In this document: positions 1 through 9,837 of the stretch, in pieces
Layout: every line of letters starts with the position of its first letter
Position numbering within the stretch: the first letter of the stretch is position 1
DNA from: Gigantopelta aegis
Lineage: Eukaryota > Mollusca > Gastropoda > Neomphalida > Peltospiridae
Length of the DNA stretch: 64,000 nucleotides
Assembly (NCBI RefSeq): GCF_016097555.1
Contig: NC_054712.1
Span: forward strand, 43,000,567-43,064,566
Direction of reading: 5' to 3'
Program-made: the position numbers and the translations under genes
The notes under the pieces: model-generated
Seen by the model: the letters and a program-made list of their open reading frames with translations, nothing else
Told to the model about the DNA's origin: nothing
Database searches by the model: none

Positions 1-1000
1 CCGCTTCTGGTCGAGGCATCACCAAGTACCAAGTTATTACCAGCAGCAAGTATTGGGGGTTTGGGTGGGGGAGGCCGATATTCTTTTGTTCAGCTTCCCC
101 CGGGTGCATTGCAATTGTGTACTCGGAACGGTATTCTTTTGTCCGGTTCCTTATTAGAGCACGTGCTGGTCCATTAAATGGGGGGGGGGGGGGGGGGGCG
201 GATGCATTGTTATCATTAGTCAATGCATCCTGTGTACTGTTGCAGTGAGCGTGTAGTCTGTATGTAAATCTTAGTTTGGTGTTAAGGTTGTACTTATTGT
301 CTTACGTCCCTACTCTAGTGAATTCAACGGTCATCATGACCACCCCTCCCCCTCCGTCTTTGTATAGCATTGAACACAATGACGGAGGGGGGGTTAGACT
401 AATCTGGCTATCTAATTTGAAGGGTGGAACCCTTATAGTGTAGGTATTGGTTTAAAAAGCCTAATGCTTGACATACTTAACTTTATTACCAATCAATGAA
501 AGAAAGAAAGAAAAATAGGGTTAAAGTATCTAGTAGCAGTTGTATAGTTGACAGCTAAGTAATTAAGATTTTTTTTATTCCCGCCCCCTGAATAATTATT
601 TTATAAAGAAATGAAATGATTGAGGCGAAATGAACGGTATCTATATGTTGGTAACTGTTAGTAATGTAGAATAATTTAGAAGGCTTACTTGGTTAGTCTT
701 TTAAGTCAATCTTGTTTTTCCTGCTTGCTATTTCCTCAGTTGCCCTAGTTGACTTACCTTAGTCAATCATGGTTTAATGCATCAGTAATAAAGACATGGT
801 GTGAGTGCAAAACACAATTGTGCAGTTTATTTACATGTGAGGTTCCTTGTTCGCGATTGGCTGGATTGGACCAGTGAGAATGCTGCAAGAGAAAGTGGTA
901 ATTAGTGGTATCCTATCTTGTTTGTTTTAAGGGCCACAAAAACATTTGGGAGTGGTATACACCAATTGCAACACACGAGTTTCAGAACCTGAATAAATAT
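1..1000. other. Intergenic stretch, no gene seen
   Basis: No coding region is recognisable. It contains a 19-base G run (180-198) and a strong stem-loop in which CCCCCTCCGTC (348-358) pairs with GACGGAGGGGG (381-391). It may be the far 3' part of the LINE that lies to the right on the minus strand, but no clean tail or target-site duplication was found. Confidence 0.5.
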
Positions 1001-1033
1001 TTACAGTAAGGTTAACAATGGTTATTAATTATT

Positions 1034-1717
1034 CGCTACCGTCCCGCCGTTGAACCCCGGGTTTGGAGTGCTTGTCGGTCGTGTGCTTAAGGTCGCTCTT
1101 CCCTCCCGGAGTTGTACAGGCGGGTGGTTTTGAATAATTGTTGATTAATAATTTTATTTTATGCCAGCTATCTAGTTTAAGTATATGCTTTTACTTGTGT
1201 CGTTTCACTGTTCTCCCCTCGGATTGGAATACATAGTCTGGTCGAGTGCAAAGGGTGGATGTTCCGCCAAGGAGTCACAGGTGTCACGATTTAAGTATTG
1301 TCATATCTAGTAGTTATTAATCACTCGCTACCGTCCCGCCGTTGATCTCTCTGGTTGGGGTGCTTGTTGGTCGAGTGCTTAAGGTCGCTCTTCCATCCAA
1401 GAGATGTACAGGCGGGAGGTTTTGAGCAATTGTTAATTTATAGCTGCATTTATATCAGCTAACTAGTTTAGGCATATGGTTGTACTTTTGTCGTTTCACC
1501 GTTCTCTCCCCGGGTTGGAATACCTAGTCTGTTCGAGTGCGTAGGGTGGATGTTCCTTCCAGGGAGTCACAGGTGTCACGAGTTAAGTAGTATACTAATT
1601 ACTTATCTTAGTTATAGATCGCCACCTTCCATCCGTTGGTCTCCCAGATTGGAGTGCGTGTCGGTTGAGTGTAGAAGGTCGCTCTTCCCTCCAGGAGACG
1701 TATAGGCGGGTGGTTGC
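1034..1717 (-). repeat. Tandem stem-loop repeats 3' of the LINE (A-B-A-B-A)
   Basis: Three A units (about 1034-1130, 1325-1423, 1618-1717) alternate with two B units (about 1199-1290, 1491-1580), giving an A-to-A period near 292 bp. Each A unit opens with ACCGTCCCGCC and closes with GGCGGGTGGT, so it can fold into a stem-loop of about 100 nt. B units close with a similar but weaker inverted repeat. A and B share internal blocks such as GGTCGAGTGC and look like ancient copies of one ancestor. In the LINE's orientation they lie directly downstream of its last coding frame, so they probably form its 3' untranslated region and may bind its reverse transcriptase (inference). Confidence 0.6.
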
Positions 1718-1861
1718 GATCTTTTTCTAATTTTTTAGCTTTTGACTAAATGACTTGCCAGGAGCCCAGTGGGTGCGCTACGGCTTCCCATCCTGCCTGC
1801 GATCGGTCGAGTTGGTGGTTCACGCCGATCGAACGCTGGCACGGTGAGTGGCACGTGGCTT

Positions 1862-2859
1862 TTATAATTTTGGTTTGGTGGACAGGACGAATTGGTATAC
1901 TGCTTTGAAGGTTTTGAGTTTGAGGAATTTATCAGGGTTAAGTAAAAAATTAGAAGTAATTGTTTTATTTTGGTTGGCTTCGGTTATTGATTCTATCATT
2001 TTCTCTGGCTGTTGTGTTGCGTGCAATCCAGGAGGTAGTGTTTCATATCCTCCCGGGTGCCACATTCGCAGTCAGGATTTAGTTTGGTGAAAGAGCAGCT
2101 GTTGAGCTGTGAAGATTTACCTATGCGTAGGTTAGTGATTAGTTTATCCACATAAGTGTTTGGGTGTTTAGGTCGGATAGAGTTGACCAGTGGCTTGATG
2201 TTATAGTGCCATGTATTGGTTGACAGGTCCCAGTTTGCCTGCCATTGATTAATGTAGTGTTTTCTTGCTTTTGACATTAGTTCTGATATTCCTAAAGGTA
2301 GTGCTGTAATTGTACTGGTGATTGAAAGTGTAGTTTTGGCTCCATAGTCAGCTATTTCATTGCCAATTATACCTACATGGGCTGGGACCCATTCGAATAC
2401 TATTGTTAGATTAAGCTGGTTTATTTCTTGAAGTTTATTATGGATAGCTGCGAGGATATCTGGCCTAGTAGATTTATTAGTTTGAAGTGATTGGATGGAG
2501 CTAAGACTATCTGAAAAGATAACGCTTTTAGGGTATTGTTTATTTTTAATCCAGATTAGCGCTTCGTAGATGGCTGTCAGTTCTGCTGTATAGACTGATA
2601 GATTATCTGACAGCCGGGCATATTTAACTAGTTTAGAGTGTTTGGATATTTTTTCTTCAACTATTGCGAAGCCAACCTTACCGTTATCTGAATTTGTATA
2701 GCCATCCGTATAGATATATATATGATCAGGGTAGTTTTCATTAGCTGCGGCTTCAAACAGGACTTTCTTAAATGGTGGAAAGGGGGTTTGATCAGTAGCT
2801 TTTTTGATTAGGTATGGAGTGTGGCATTCAATTGGCTGGTTGAGTTGATATAGAGCCAC
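1862..2859 (-). pseudogene. LINE RNase H and C-terminal tail
   Basis: The frame 2859-1996 encodes a complete RNase H domain. Visible motifs are the first aspartate in IYTDGYTNSDNGK, the glutamate in YTAELTAIYEAL, the aspartate in IFSDSLSSIQSL, and the WVPAHVGIIGNEIADYG block with the last catalytic aspartate. All four acidic residues are kept. It is followed by CECGTREDMKHYLLDC, the Cys/His motif common at the end of I-type LINE proteins. A frameshift near 2010-2030 moves the last 50 or so residues into another minus-strand frame, which ends at 1862. RNase H removes the RNA strand after first-strand synthesis; in this copy it is fossil. Confidence 0.85.
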
Positions 2860-2945
2860 AGGTGTGTTATTACTTCCTACCTCTATTTCAAGTTTACTAG
2901 CCCTAGTGGCAAATGAATCATTAATTTTTTTATTAGTTTTAAATT

Positions 2946-4238
2946 CTAGCTATTAGGTTTTGCTATTATGGGGGTAAGTTCCTGAACTGGGTGATCTAAT
3001 TTAAGCGAATGGATTTTAAGATGGTAGTTGGGATGTTGAAGATTATGGCGGTATTTAATTGGCATAATGTTAAATTCAACTTCTAGGCGTTGGCCACTAG
3101 TATTAGCTGGAACTTTAGCTATTGTTCTAAGAGCTTGGTTTTGGATGATATCTAGTTTTTGCAGTAGCTTTGGGGAGGCGCAACTGTAGGCTTGGGCTCC
3201 ATAGTCTGTCCTGGAGAGTATACATGCTTTGTAAACCATAAGCATTGCCTCTGTTTGCGCTCCCCAACTGGTGACTGATATTGCTCTTAGTAAGTTTAGA
3301 GTATTTTTAGCTTGTCTGACGATATCATTAATATGATCACTAAAGGTTAGTTTTGAGTCGAAGGTGACTCCTAGGAATTTGAATTTGCTAACTCTTGGGA
3401 TTGGCTTATTGTTTGAGGTTATTTGAAGGTTATCTGGCGAGTTGACTTTATTAAATAGCATACAAACTGTTTTAGTTTCAGATAATTTAATGCCCCAGTC
3501 CAGGGCCCACTTATTTAATTTGTTCATATCGTCTTGCATTAAATTAAATAGATTTTTGGTTACTCTGCCTGTGCGCCAGATGGCGCAGTCATCGGCAAAC
3601 AGTGCTGTGTTTAATGAAGTGGTTGGTTTAATTTTACCTTTAGCATTAAGTGCTTTAGTTATGTCATTAATAAATATGTTAAATAAGGTTGGTGATAGGA
3701 CCAAGCCTTGTGGTATTTCATTAATTATTTCGGGTTTATCGGAGTAGTGGCCGTTTACTCTGACTGAAATTGATCTATTATGAATAAAATTATTGATGAA
3801 GTTAAACATATTGCCTTTAATTCCATTAGTTTGTAGTTTATTGAGTAGGCCTTGTCGCCATACCATATCAAATGCTTTTTCGATGTCTATGAATATTGCT
3901 AATACTTTATTAGATTTGCGAAAGGCGTCGTTGATACTATTTTGAAGTCTGACTATTTGGTCTATTGTTGAGTGTTTAGATCTAAATCCACTTTGTACAT
4001 TTGTAATTAGGTTATTCTCTAGTAAGTAGTTATTTAGTTTTTTATTAATGATAGTCTCTAGCGTTTTACACATGTGGGACGTGAGTGTTATCGGCCTATA
4101 ACTCCCCGGGAGGGAGTGGTCTTTTCCCGCTTTAGGGAGACTAAAGCATTCTGCGTGTTTCCATGCAGTGGGCATTTGGCCCTCCCTCCAGATTAGGTTA
4201 TAGAGCGATAACACTACCTCTAAGGTTACATCCGGCAT
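2946..4238 (-). pseudogene. LINE reverse transcriptase domain
   Basis: A 430-codon frame covers most of a non-LTR reverse transcriptase. Recognisable blocks in order are YRPITLTSHMCKTLE (fingers), FIDIEKAFDMVW (palm, first catalytic Asp), IPQGLVLSPTLFN, FADDCAIW (the catalytic FADD box) and KFKFLGVTFD, followed by the thumb region. The active-site aspartates are intact. This frame differs from those of the upstream linker (4267-4737) and the downstream RNase H, so at least two indels flank it. In a live element endonuclease, RT and RNase H would form one ORF2 polyprotein that carries out target-primed reverse transcription. Confidence 0.9.
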
Positions 4239-4266
4239 GTGTTTGAGTAGTGTATAGCTAATTTGG

Positions 4267-4737
4267 TCAGGCTCGGTGGCGGTACTTTATTTTTGCTTTA
4301 AGAGCGGTTTTTAATTCTATCGGTGTTAATGGTTTATTAAACTCTAAGTTATCAGTGTTAGGGTGGTTGGCTGTATTAGTATCGGTTGTTGGTAAAGAGT
4401 TATCTTTCTTAAGTTTATCAAAAAAATTGTTTGGGAAAGATTTCATTACTGCTGTTTTTATTAAATGTTTTACTGAGAAGGTCGGCCTTTTGTTTATTAG
4501 TGGTTGCTGTTTTATGTGTTTGAAGGACTGTGGTGGCCGCGCGTTGTCCTTGTATAGCTTGAACTTTTTTCCACATTTCTTTATTTCTTTCATGGAGGTT
4601 CTATTATTAATTTCGCCGCAGAATGTCTGCCAGCTGGCCTGTTTAGCTTCTATAATAAGTTTACTTACTTCGCTTTTGGCTATTTTGTACTTAGCATGAT
4701 ACTCTTGTTTACCTGGGTTTTTTTTAATTTTACGCAT
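4267..4737 (-). pseudogene. LINE ORF2 linker between endonuclease and RT
   Basis: A basic, lysine-rich segment lies in the same frame as the endonuclease upstream, from which two in-frame stops (TAA at 4807-4809 and a TAG shortly after) separate it. Its sequence fits the long linker between endonuclease and RT in I-type LINEs, including the conserved FRNRM-type start. A frame change near 4250 disconnects it from the RT. There is no independent function to assign. Confidence 0.7.
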
Positions 4738-4806
4738 CCTGTTTCTAAAGCCGCATTTAGCTTTGATTTCGTCTGTCTACCAACTAACTGGTTTATTTTT
4801 ACTAGG

Positions 4807-5748
4807 TTATTTGGTTTTAGGTATATTTTTCTCTGCTATACTTATTAATTCATTTGTAAGTTTGGTGGTAGCGTCGTCAATACTTAGATTATTTTCTATT
4901 TTTATTTTGCTACAGTCGCTTGTAAAACCTGCCCAGTCGGCTTTACTGAATTTAAATTTAGGTATAAATTTTTCTTCTTCTGCATATTTCTCATTACATT
5001 TATAGCTGGTTAAGATAGGGAGGTGGCCGCTGTTAAGAGCATTGAGCACCTCCCATTGGGCGTTTGCACATATTTTAGTAGAGGTTATAGTGAGGCCGAT
5101 GGCAGATGTGGTTAGTGATTGGTCGTTATAGAAGGTTATACTGCCATCGTTGAGACATACTAGGTTGTGTATGTTGATGAATTCTTCCAGTATGTCTCCC
5201 TGTGCGTCAGAGTGCTGACCTCCCCACAGTGTGTTGTGACTATTAAAATCTCCTACCATTATTAGATTATTGTTTGGTTTAATAAGTTTATTGTAATCTC
5301 TTAAAGTTAGCTGTTTATGGGCTGTTCCCGGTGGGCTATAGACATTAATTATGTCTATAGGCATTTTTTCGTTTAATATAGTAAGTCCTAGGACTTCTAA
5401 GTTAGTGTTAACAGACTCATATTTAATTTCACTATGTGGTATATTATTTTTAATTAAGGTGGCTATTCCACCTCTAGTGCTATTTTCCCTATGTTTGTAG
5501 TAAGTTGAGTAGCCTGGTATTTTAAATGTTTTAGGTTTTTTATTTTTATTTTTACTGGTGCCAGTCCCTAGCCAAGTTTCTCTTAGGCAAATAATATCTG
5601 GCTTGATGTTACTAGTGCTAATGAGTTGTATGAGTTCGGCACCATGTCCCATTGAATGGAGGCCTTTGGCGTTCCATTGAAGAACGTTGAGGCCCTTATT
5701 TCCTATGTTTAGATTTTTAGCGGGGGCGTATCGAGACTTATCTCCCAT
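4807..5748 (-). pseudogene. LINE AP-type endonuclease domain
   Basis: A 313-codon frame starts at an ATG and encodes an exonuclease/endonuclease/phosphatase-fold domain. Blocks seen are LNVLQWNAKGL (metal-binding Asn), ICLRETWLG (catalytic Glu), GGIATLIK, LIMVGDFNSHNTLWGG (Asp/Asn pair) and, near the end, SAIGLTITS and SGHLPIL. The last two normally read SAIDLT and SDHLPI; here both aspartates are glycine, and the second belongs to the catalytic Asp-His pair. The enzyme of this copy would therefore be inactive even without the stops downstream. Its role in the family is to nick target DNA and expose the primer for reverse transcription. Confidence 0.87.
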
Positions 5749-5825
5749 GGCCCAGACCCGTATATTGAGATTTTTAAAATTTTTATTTTATAAGTTGGTT
5801 GAGTTAAGGTTATTTTCAATTAGTG

Positions 5826-6860
5826 CTATTTTAGTAACTTGGGTTCTATGACTAATTTAAGTTGGTTGACCTCTTGGTTGGCTGAAGTTTTAAGTTTCTC
5901 AGCATATGAGCAGCCTGCTGTGACTGCGGTTGTTGGCCTAACCGTTGTAGGTTTCTTGCTTCTGGTGGGCGAACTATCTGGTTTACGTTTATTTAGCTGG
6001 CGGAGCGCCTTTTGGTAGTGGTGGCACCGGGTATCATGAGCCATATGGCGGCTGAGGCAGTTAGGGCACTGCATCGGCCTTGTACAGGGGGAGTTCCGGG
6101 AGCTCCTCTCATGTTTCTGCCCACACCTGTGGCAGGTGGGGAGTTCTTTATGGTGGCGGCATTTAGCCGCACCGTGTCCCCATTGTTGGCAATGTTGACA
6201 CTTGCTCGGTTTCCTTTCAAATGGAATGAGCTGGTGAATCCTATCTTTTATTTTGATGGTTGGTCTTTCCGACTTTGGTTTAGCAAGGAGCTGAACATAG
6301 CCGTTGGACCAAGTGGTTGCTTCCTGAATGCCGAGTTCTGAGTTGTTTTCTTTTAGTATTTGAGTAGAGGTGGTTTTGGCCGGCAGTGGATAGAGTTTCA
6401 CTATCCACTTTGTTGCAGCAGCCGGTTGGATGGCCGGTCTGGCAGAATGCCCTACCGGTCGTGTATGAGTTGTATTTTCACATTGAAGCTGTGGTTGGTT
6501 TCTATTGTTACCTGATTTATAAGGAATTTCCTTGTAAAACGGTCCCGGGCTTTTGGGTGCTGGTCCACTGTTTTGGGGCGCTCCTGCTGGTTTTTTATTG
6601 TTAGCTACCCTAGCTTTTTTAGGACGGTGCTAGCCCCTTTAGTTTGTTTATTTTCTGGGCTCCTGGCTTTACGCTTATTTCTAACTACGGCCCTGAAGGG
6701 GGTGATAGTGATGGGTGTGGTAGTAGTTATCACTGTGGTTGACTTAGTTACCGGGCTGGTGTTCATACTCTCTTTGTTAACCTGCCCCGAGTGGGCGTTT
6801 CCTGTCTCTTTTCTAATCGGTTTATCTTTTTCGCTAGTCACGCTCAAAACGGCTAGCGAT
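5826..6860 (-). pseudogene. LINE ORF1 (gag-like, CCHC zinc knuckles)
   Basis: The distal part (6401-5826) carries three Cys/His clusters: CQHCQQWGHGAAKC (a canonical CX2CX4HX4C knuckle), a second beginning CHRCGQKH and a third beginning CPNCLSRH, then a basic tail. The proximal part (about 6860-6605, another minus-strand frame) is rich in Ser/Thr and holds a basic patch RNKRKARSPENKQ. A stop at about 6602 and a frameshift near 6450 break the gene. ORF1 proteins of I-type elements bind the element RNA in cytoplasmic particles. A possible internal start is the ATG at 6766. Confidence 0.75.
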
Positions 6861-7815
6861 GAAGCAAGACGTGTGTGCCTGCTCTCTTGAGTTACCCCCC
6901 CCCCCCCCCCCCCCCACCTGGGGGGACTCATTGCCAGTTATGGAGTGCTTATAGAATACCGCGTCACGTACACCGGGCCACGGGCAACCGTGACCTTGGT
7001 GTACGGTGACCCGGTAAGGAAACCACCTAGGAAGAGAAGAAGGAGGAAGACGGACGCGCCAGGAGCGGACCGGGGGGGGGGGGGCAAAACCGGCAGCTCA
7101 ACTGCCGGCGGCGGCCCCTTCCGCTGGACACCCCATGCACCGATCTACTCCGGTGAAACCAGAGGATCCAGCCCAGCCGGAACCAACTGTCGAATCACCA
7201 GGGGCGGAACTTAACCAGGCGGTTATGGAGTCGCCCCCATCAACTCCGAAGACTTCAGCTTCTGGGACTCCTGCGATGCCACCTCCACCTAGGAAGAGTG
7301 CCGCAGTCGAGTCCCAGGCCCGACCTGTGGCCGTTGCGAAGCGGAAGGCAATTGCGTCACCAGAGGAACAACCAGCCAAGCCAGGACCCCCGACACAACC
7401 GCCAGTTCCACCTACTGACGCTGAGGAGCATTGGTCACTCAAGGCCGGCAAACTACAATCGCGCTACTCTCAGCTAGTCAAAACTAACATCGAGGACGTC
7501 AGGAAGCTCTTCACTCAACCAAAGCATTCGGCTTTCAGACCTGTACCAGCCAGCTCGACAGAAGGAGACTTCTGTTTACACAGCGTCACAATGCGGGATG
7601 GTAGTGGACTATGTCTCACTCTGCGCCGGAACGGGATCTACCAACAAGGACTGCTACTCCCAGAAATGGACAACCCGACCCTACATCGAGTTATTAAGAT
7701 CATAGCCGGGAAAGATTATCGCACAGTAGCCAAGGCGCATCCCGCATTTCGACTCGACCAACTACATCGGTTCTCCGTGACGTCCTCCCCTTTGCCAACC
7801 TCCTCGCCTCCGTGA
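6859..7815 (+). pseudogene. Unit 1 ORF, unrecognised protein, frame-broken
   Basis: The coding region is homologous to that of units 2-4: an N-terminal block YRVTYTGPRATVTLVYGDP (from about 6957), a basic stretch KPPRKRRRRK, a proline-rich linker with a KRK patch, and a C-terminal domain ending near 7815. Frames change twice: at the 21-C run between the ATG (6859) and the body, and at a 12-base G run (7073-7084). Its C-terminal domain is the most divergent of the set (for example LTLRRNGIYQQGLLLPEMDN where the others have THRR.QIYRQCV), which suggests an older copy or a distinct subfamily. No known domain is recognised with confidence. Confidence 0.6.
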
Positions 7816-8271
7816 GTATGGACTTTACTGACTTTAATTTTTTAGGCCGTCATATCAAAAACTTTGTCGGTAACCCTTTATTTTCGGCAGTCCGTCTAAA
7901 TTGCTCAAAATCACCTTAAAACCTTTTCGGCCGAGCAGTCATAAACTTTTTGGTTTTAATTTAGAGTCCAGACATGTTTTTGGATGCAGTTACTCTTTGT
8001 AGACTTAGGTAAATTACAGGCTTCACCGAGGAATCGAAATTCAGCCAATCAGAGCACGGCTCCCACTCGGTGTTACTTCAAGTTTGCGAAGTGTCTGCTA
8101 TTTGGTCCGCGCTCGCGTTGACTTTACTAAATGGCTTTTTTCCAAATTCTGCCCACCTCAAACTTACCCCCCCCCCCCCCCCCCCCTGCTCCGGAGTTAG
8201 TCACTGGCGAAGTCAGAGGCTAAATCCGTAGTGGGCGTGCCTGAACCTTCGTGGATAGGGGCACGTTAAAC
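6859..8271 (+). mobile_element. ORF1-only retroposon, unit 1
   Basis: This is the first of four related units. It starts with the conserved ATG region at 6859, runs into a 21-C run, ACCT and six G (6895-6925), then the ORF body, then a 3' region of about 450 bp with the shared block GGCCGAGCAGTC (about 7932) and ends in a tail containing CTGAACCTTCGTGG (8241-8254). It is the most diverged unit. It meets unit 2 tail to tail at 8272. Family identity is not known to me. Confidence 0.65.
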
Positions 8272-8272
8272 G

Positions 8273-9778
8273 AGTTTCCAGTTCCATTCCATTCCAATAT
8301 TTATTTACATGCTTATATACCACGAAGGTTTCAAGCATGTCTGTCCTGGGCATAATCTCTGGCCTTTGCCAGTGACTAAGTCCAGGACAGAAAAGGGTGG
8401 GGGATAAGTTTGAAGTGGGCAGATTTTGGAATAAGAATTTAGTTGTGTCCAGCGACTGCGCGGACCGACTAGTAGACACCGAAAATGGGCCGTGTTCTGA
8501 CTGGCGTAATTTCGATTCCTTCGGGTCTATCTAGAAAAAGCTAAAGTCTACGAAGAATAACTGCTCCTAACATCATGTCCGGACTAAGAATTTAAACCCA
8601 AAAATAAGTTAGACTGCTCGGCCGAAAAGGTTTTAAGGTGATTTGAGCAATTGAACGGGCGCCAAAGTAAATTGCGTTGGACTATTTATAAAAAAATAAA
8701 CATAGAGATTTTGAAACTCGATCGAAAACGTTTAAAGTCCAACTAAGCCCAAAAGGAGGATACCTGTCCTAGTTAAGGTTGGTTTCTCGGGGATCCTGGA
8801 GTTTCTCGGAGAGACGGCAGCAGGTCTTTTCGCTGGCATAGAGCCTGTACAACCGTGGAGTAACCGGGGCCGCAGACTGCACTGAGCATCTTGTGAAGAG
8901 ACCTGTTGTCAATCTTCCAAAACAAGACGCACTGTCTGTAGATCTGCTCCCTCCGATGGGTCACGATTACTCCCGGCGTACGTGTAGATCCAAAGGTCTT
9001 GTAATGGATTTCGTAGCTGCTGCCGTCCTCCATTGGCTTCCAGTCTATGTTGGCGTAACCTCCCCGGAGTTTTGTTGGTTGCGTGGTGTCCCCTTGCAAG
9101 TATGGGTGGAGCTGATGTCGAAGTCCACCCAGGGCCAGGCTCCATTCGTCCTCGTCCTCGTCCTCGTCCTCATTCTCTTCCTCTTGTAGGGGGACGGCTT
9201 CAGGCGGCGGCTTAGTCTTTGCTGGTTGGGTGGTCGGTGATGACGCCTTCCTTTTTGGTGCCGCTACCGCAACAAATCCTGGTGACGACTCAACGGGAGC
9301 GGTCGTTAGAGTTGACTGCTGCACCGAAGTCGTCAGTTTTGGAGTGGAGGTCCATTTTGGTGGTGTCCTACTGGCCGGCTTGCACATTGCAGTGTCCATT
9401 TCCGAGTAGGGCGGATCCGGGGATGCGGGTGCCGATGGCTGTCGCGTCCTCTCCGGAGAACTCGGTGGGGGCGGCGACGCAGAAGGGACCGCCACTGGCG
9501 GTTGAGCCGCCAGCTTTGTCCCCTCCTGAGCCGTCCCCAGCACGGGTTTCTTCCTTCTCCTTCCTCTTCCCGTTCCTCCGGTCCTCTTCTTTGGAGGCGG
9601 GTCTCCATATACCAAGGACACGGTCGCCCGTGACCCGGTATAGGTGACCCGAAACTCCAATAAGGATCCAAAGCTGGCTATAAGCCCCCCCCAGGTGGGG
9701 GGGCAAGTCGAGAGCGCACTGACACACGTCTAGTCTCATCAAGAGTCAGCTGGAGAAAAAAAAAAGTTTCCAGTTCCA
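8273..9778 (-). mobile_element. ORF1-only retroposon, unit 2, with 14-bp target-site duplication
   Basis: The unit is bounded by two perfect copies of AGTTTCCAGTTCCA (8273-8286 and 9765-9778), a target-site duplication as left by target-primed reverse transcription. In its own sense it begins with a T run and CTCCAGCTGAC, then the ATG, a C7-ACCT-G8 hairpin, the ORF, a 3' region with GACTGCTCGGCCGAA on the plus strand (about 8613), and a tail around GCTTGAAACCTTCG and ATATAAGCATG, ending in short GGAAT/TGGAA repeats. The tail resembles that of the local SINE-C family. Element length is 1478 bp between the duplications. Confidence 0.8.
8773..9742 (-). pseudogene. Unit 2 ORF, unrecognised protein of about 300 residues
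   Basis: From 9660 down to 8773 an open frame of 295 codons encodes an N-terminal block EFRVTYTGSRATVSLVYGDP, a basic patch GRGRRRKK, a long Pro/Ser/Thr linker with a second basic patch PKRKAS, an acidic run of alternating Glu/Asp, and a C-terminal domain of about 110 residues containing GGLRHQLHPYLQGD, NIDWKPMEDGSSYEI, THRREQIYRQC and DNRSLHKML. The body has no ATG at its head; the conserved upstream ATG (9742) is in another frame across the C7-ACCT-G8 hairpin. So either the hairpin tract changed length after insertion or translation crosses it unusually. Function unknown. Confidence 0.65.
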
Positions 9779-9837
9779 GTCACGGCGGACGCTGTTGATT
9801 TGATGGCTCCTGAGACGTCCGCTAGAATACTGTCTCG

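Larger units (their letters stand above)
1740..6860 (-). mobile_element. Decayed LINE retrotransposon, I/Nimb-like
   Basis: Reading the minus strand from about 6860 to 1862, the order is ORF1 with zinc knuckles, then AP-type endonuclease, reverse transcriptase, RNase H and a C-terminal Cys/His motif. That order is typical of the I superfamily of non-LTR retrotransposons (I, Nimb and relatives). The copy is dead: ORF1 has a stop and a frameshift, two in-frame stops separate endonuclease from the linker to the reverse transcriptase, and further frame changes lie near 4250, 2940 and 2010. Two endonuclease aspartates are replaced by glycine. The 5' end abuts the first ORF1-only unit head to head. 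Exact ends are not clear. Confidence 0.85.

Noticed and set aside
8773-9660. A gene start at the EFRVTYTG block of the retroposon ORF
   Set aside because: The codon there is TTG, not ATG, in units 2 and 4. The only conserved ATG lies upstream of the C run.
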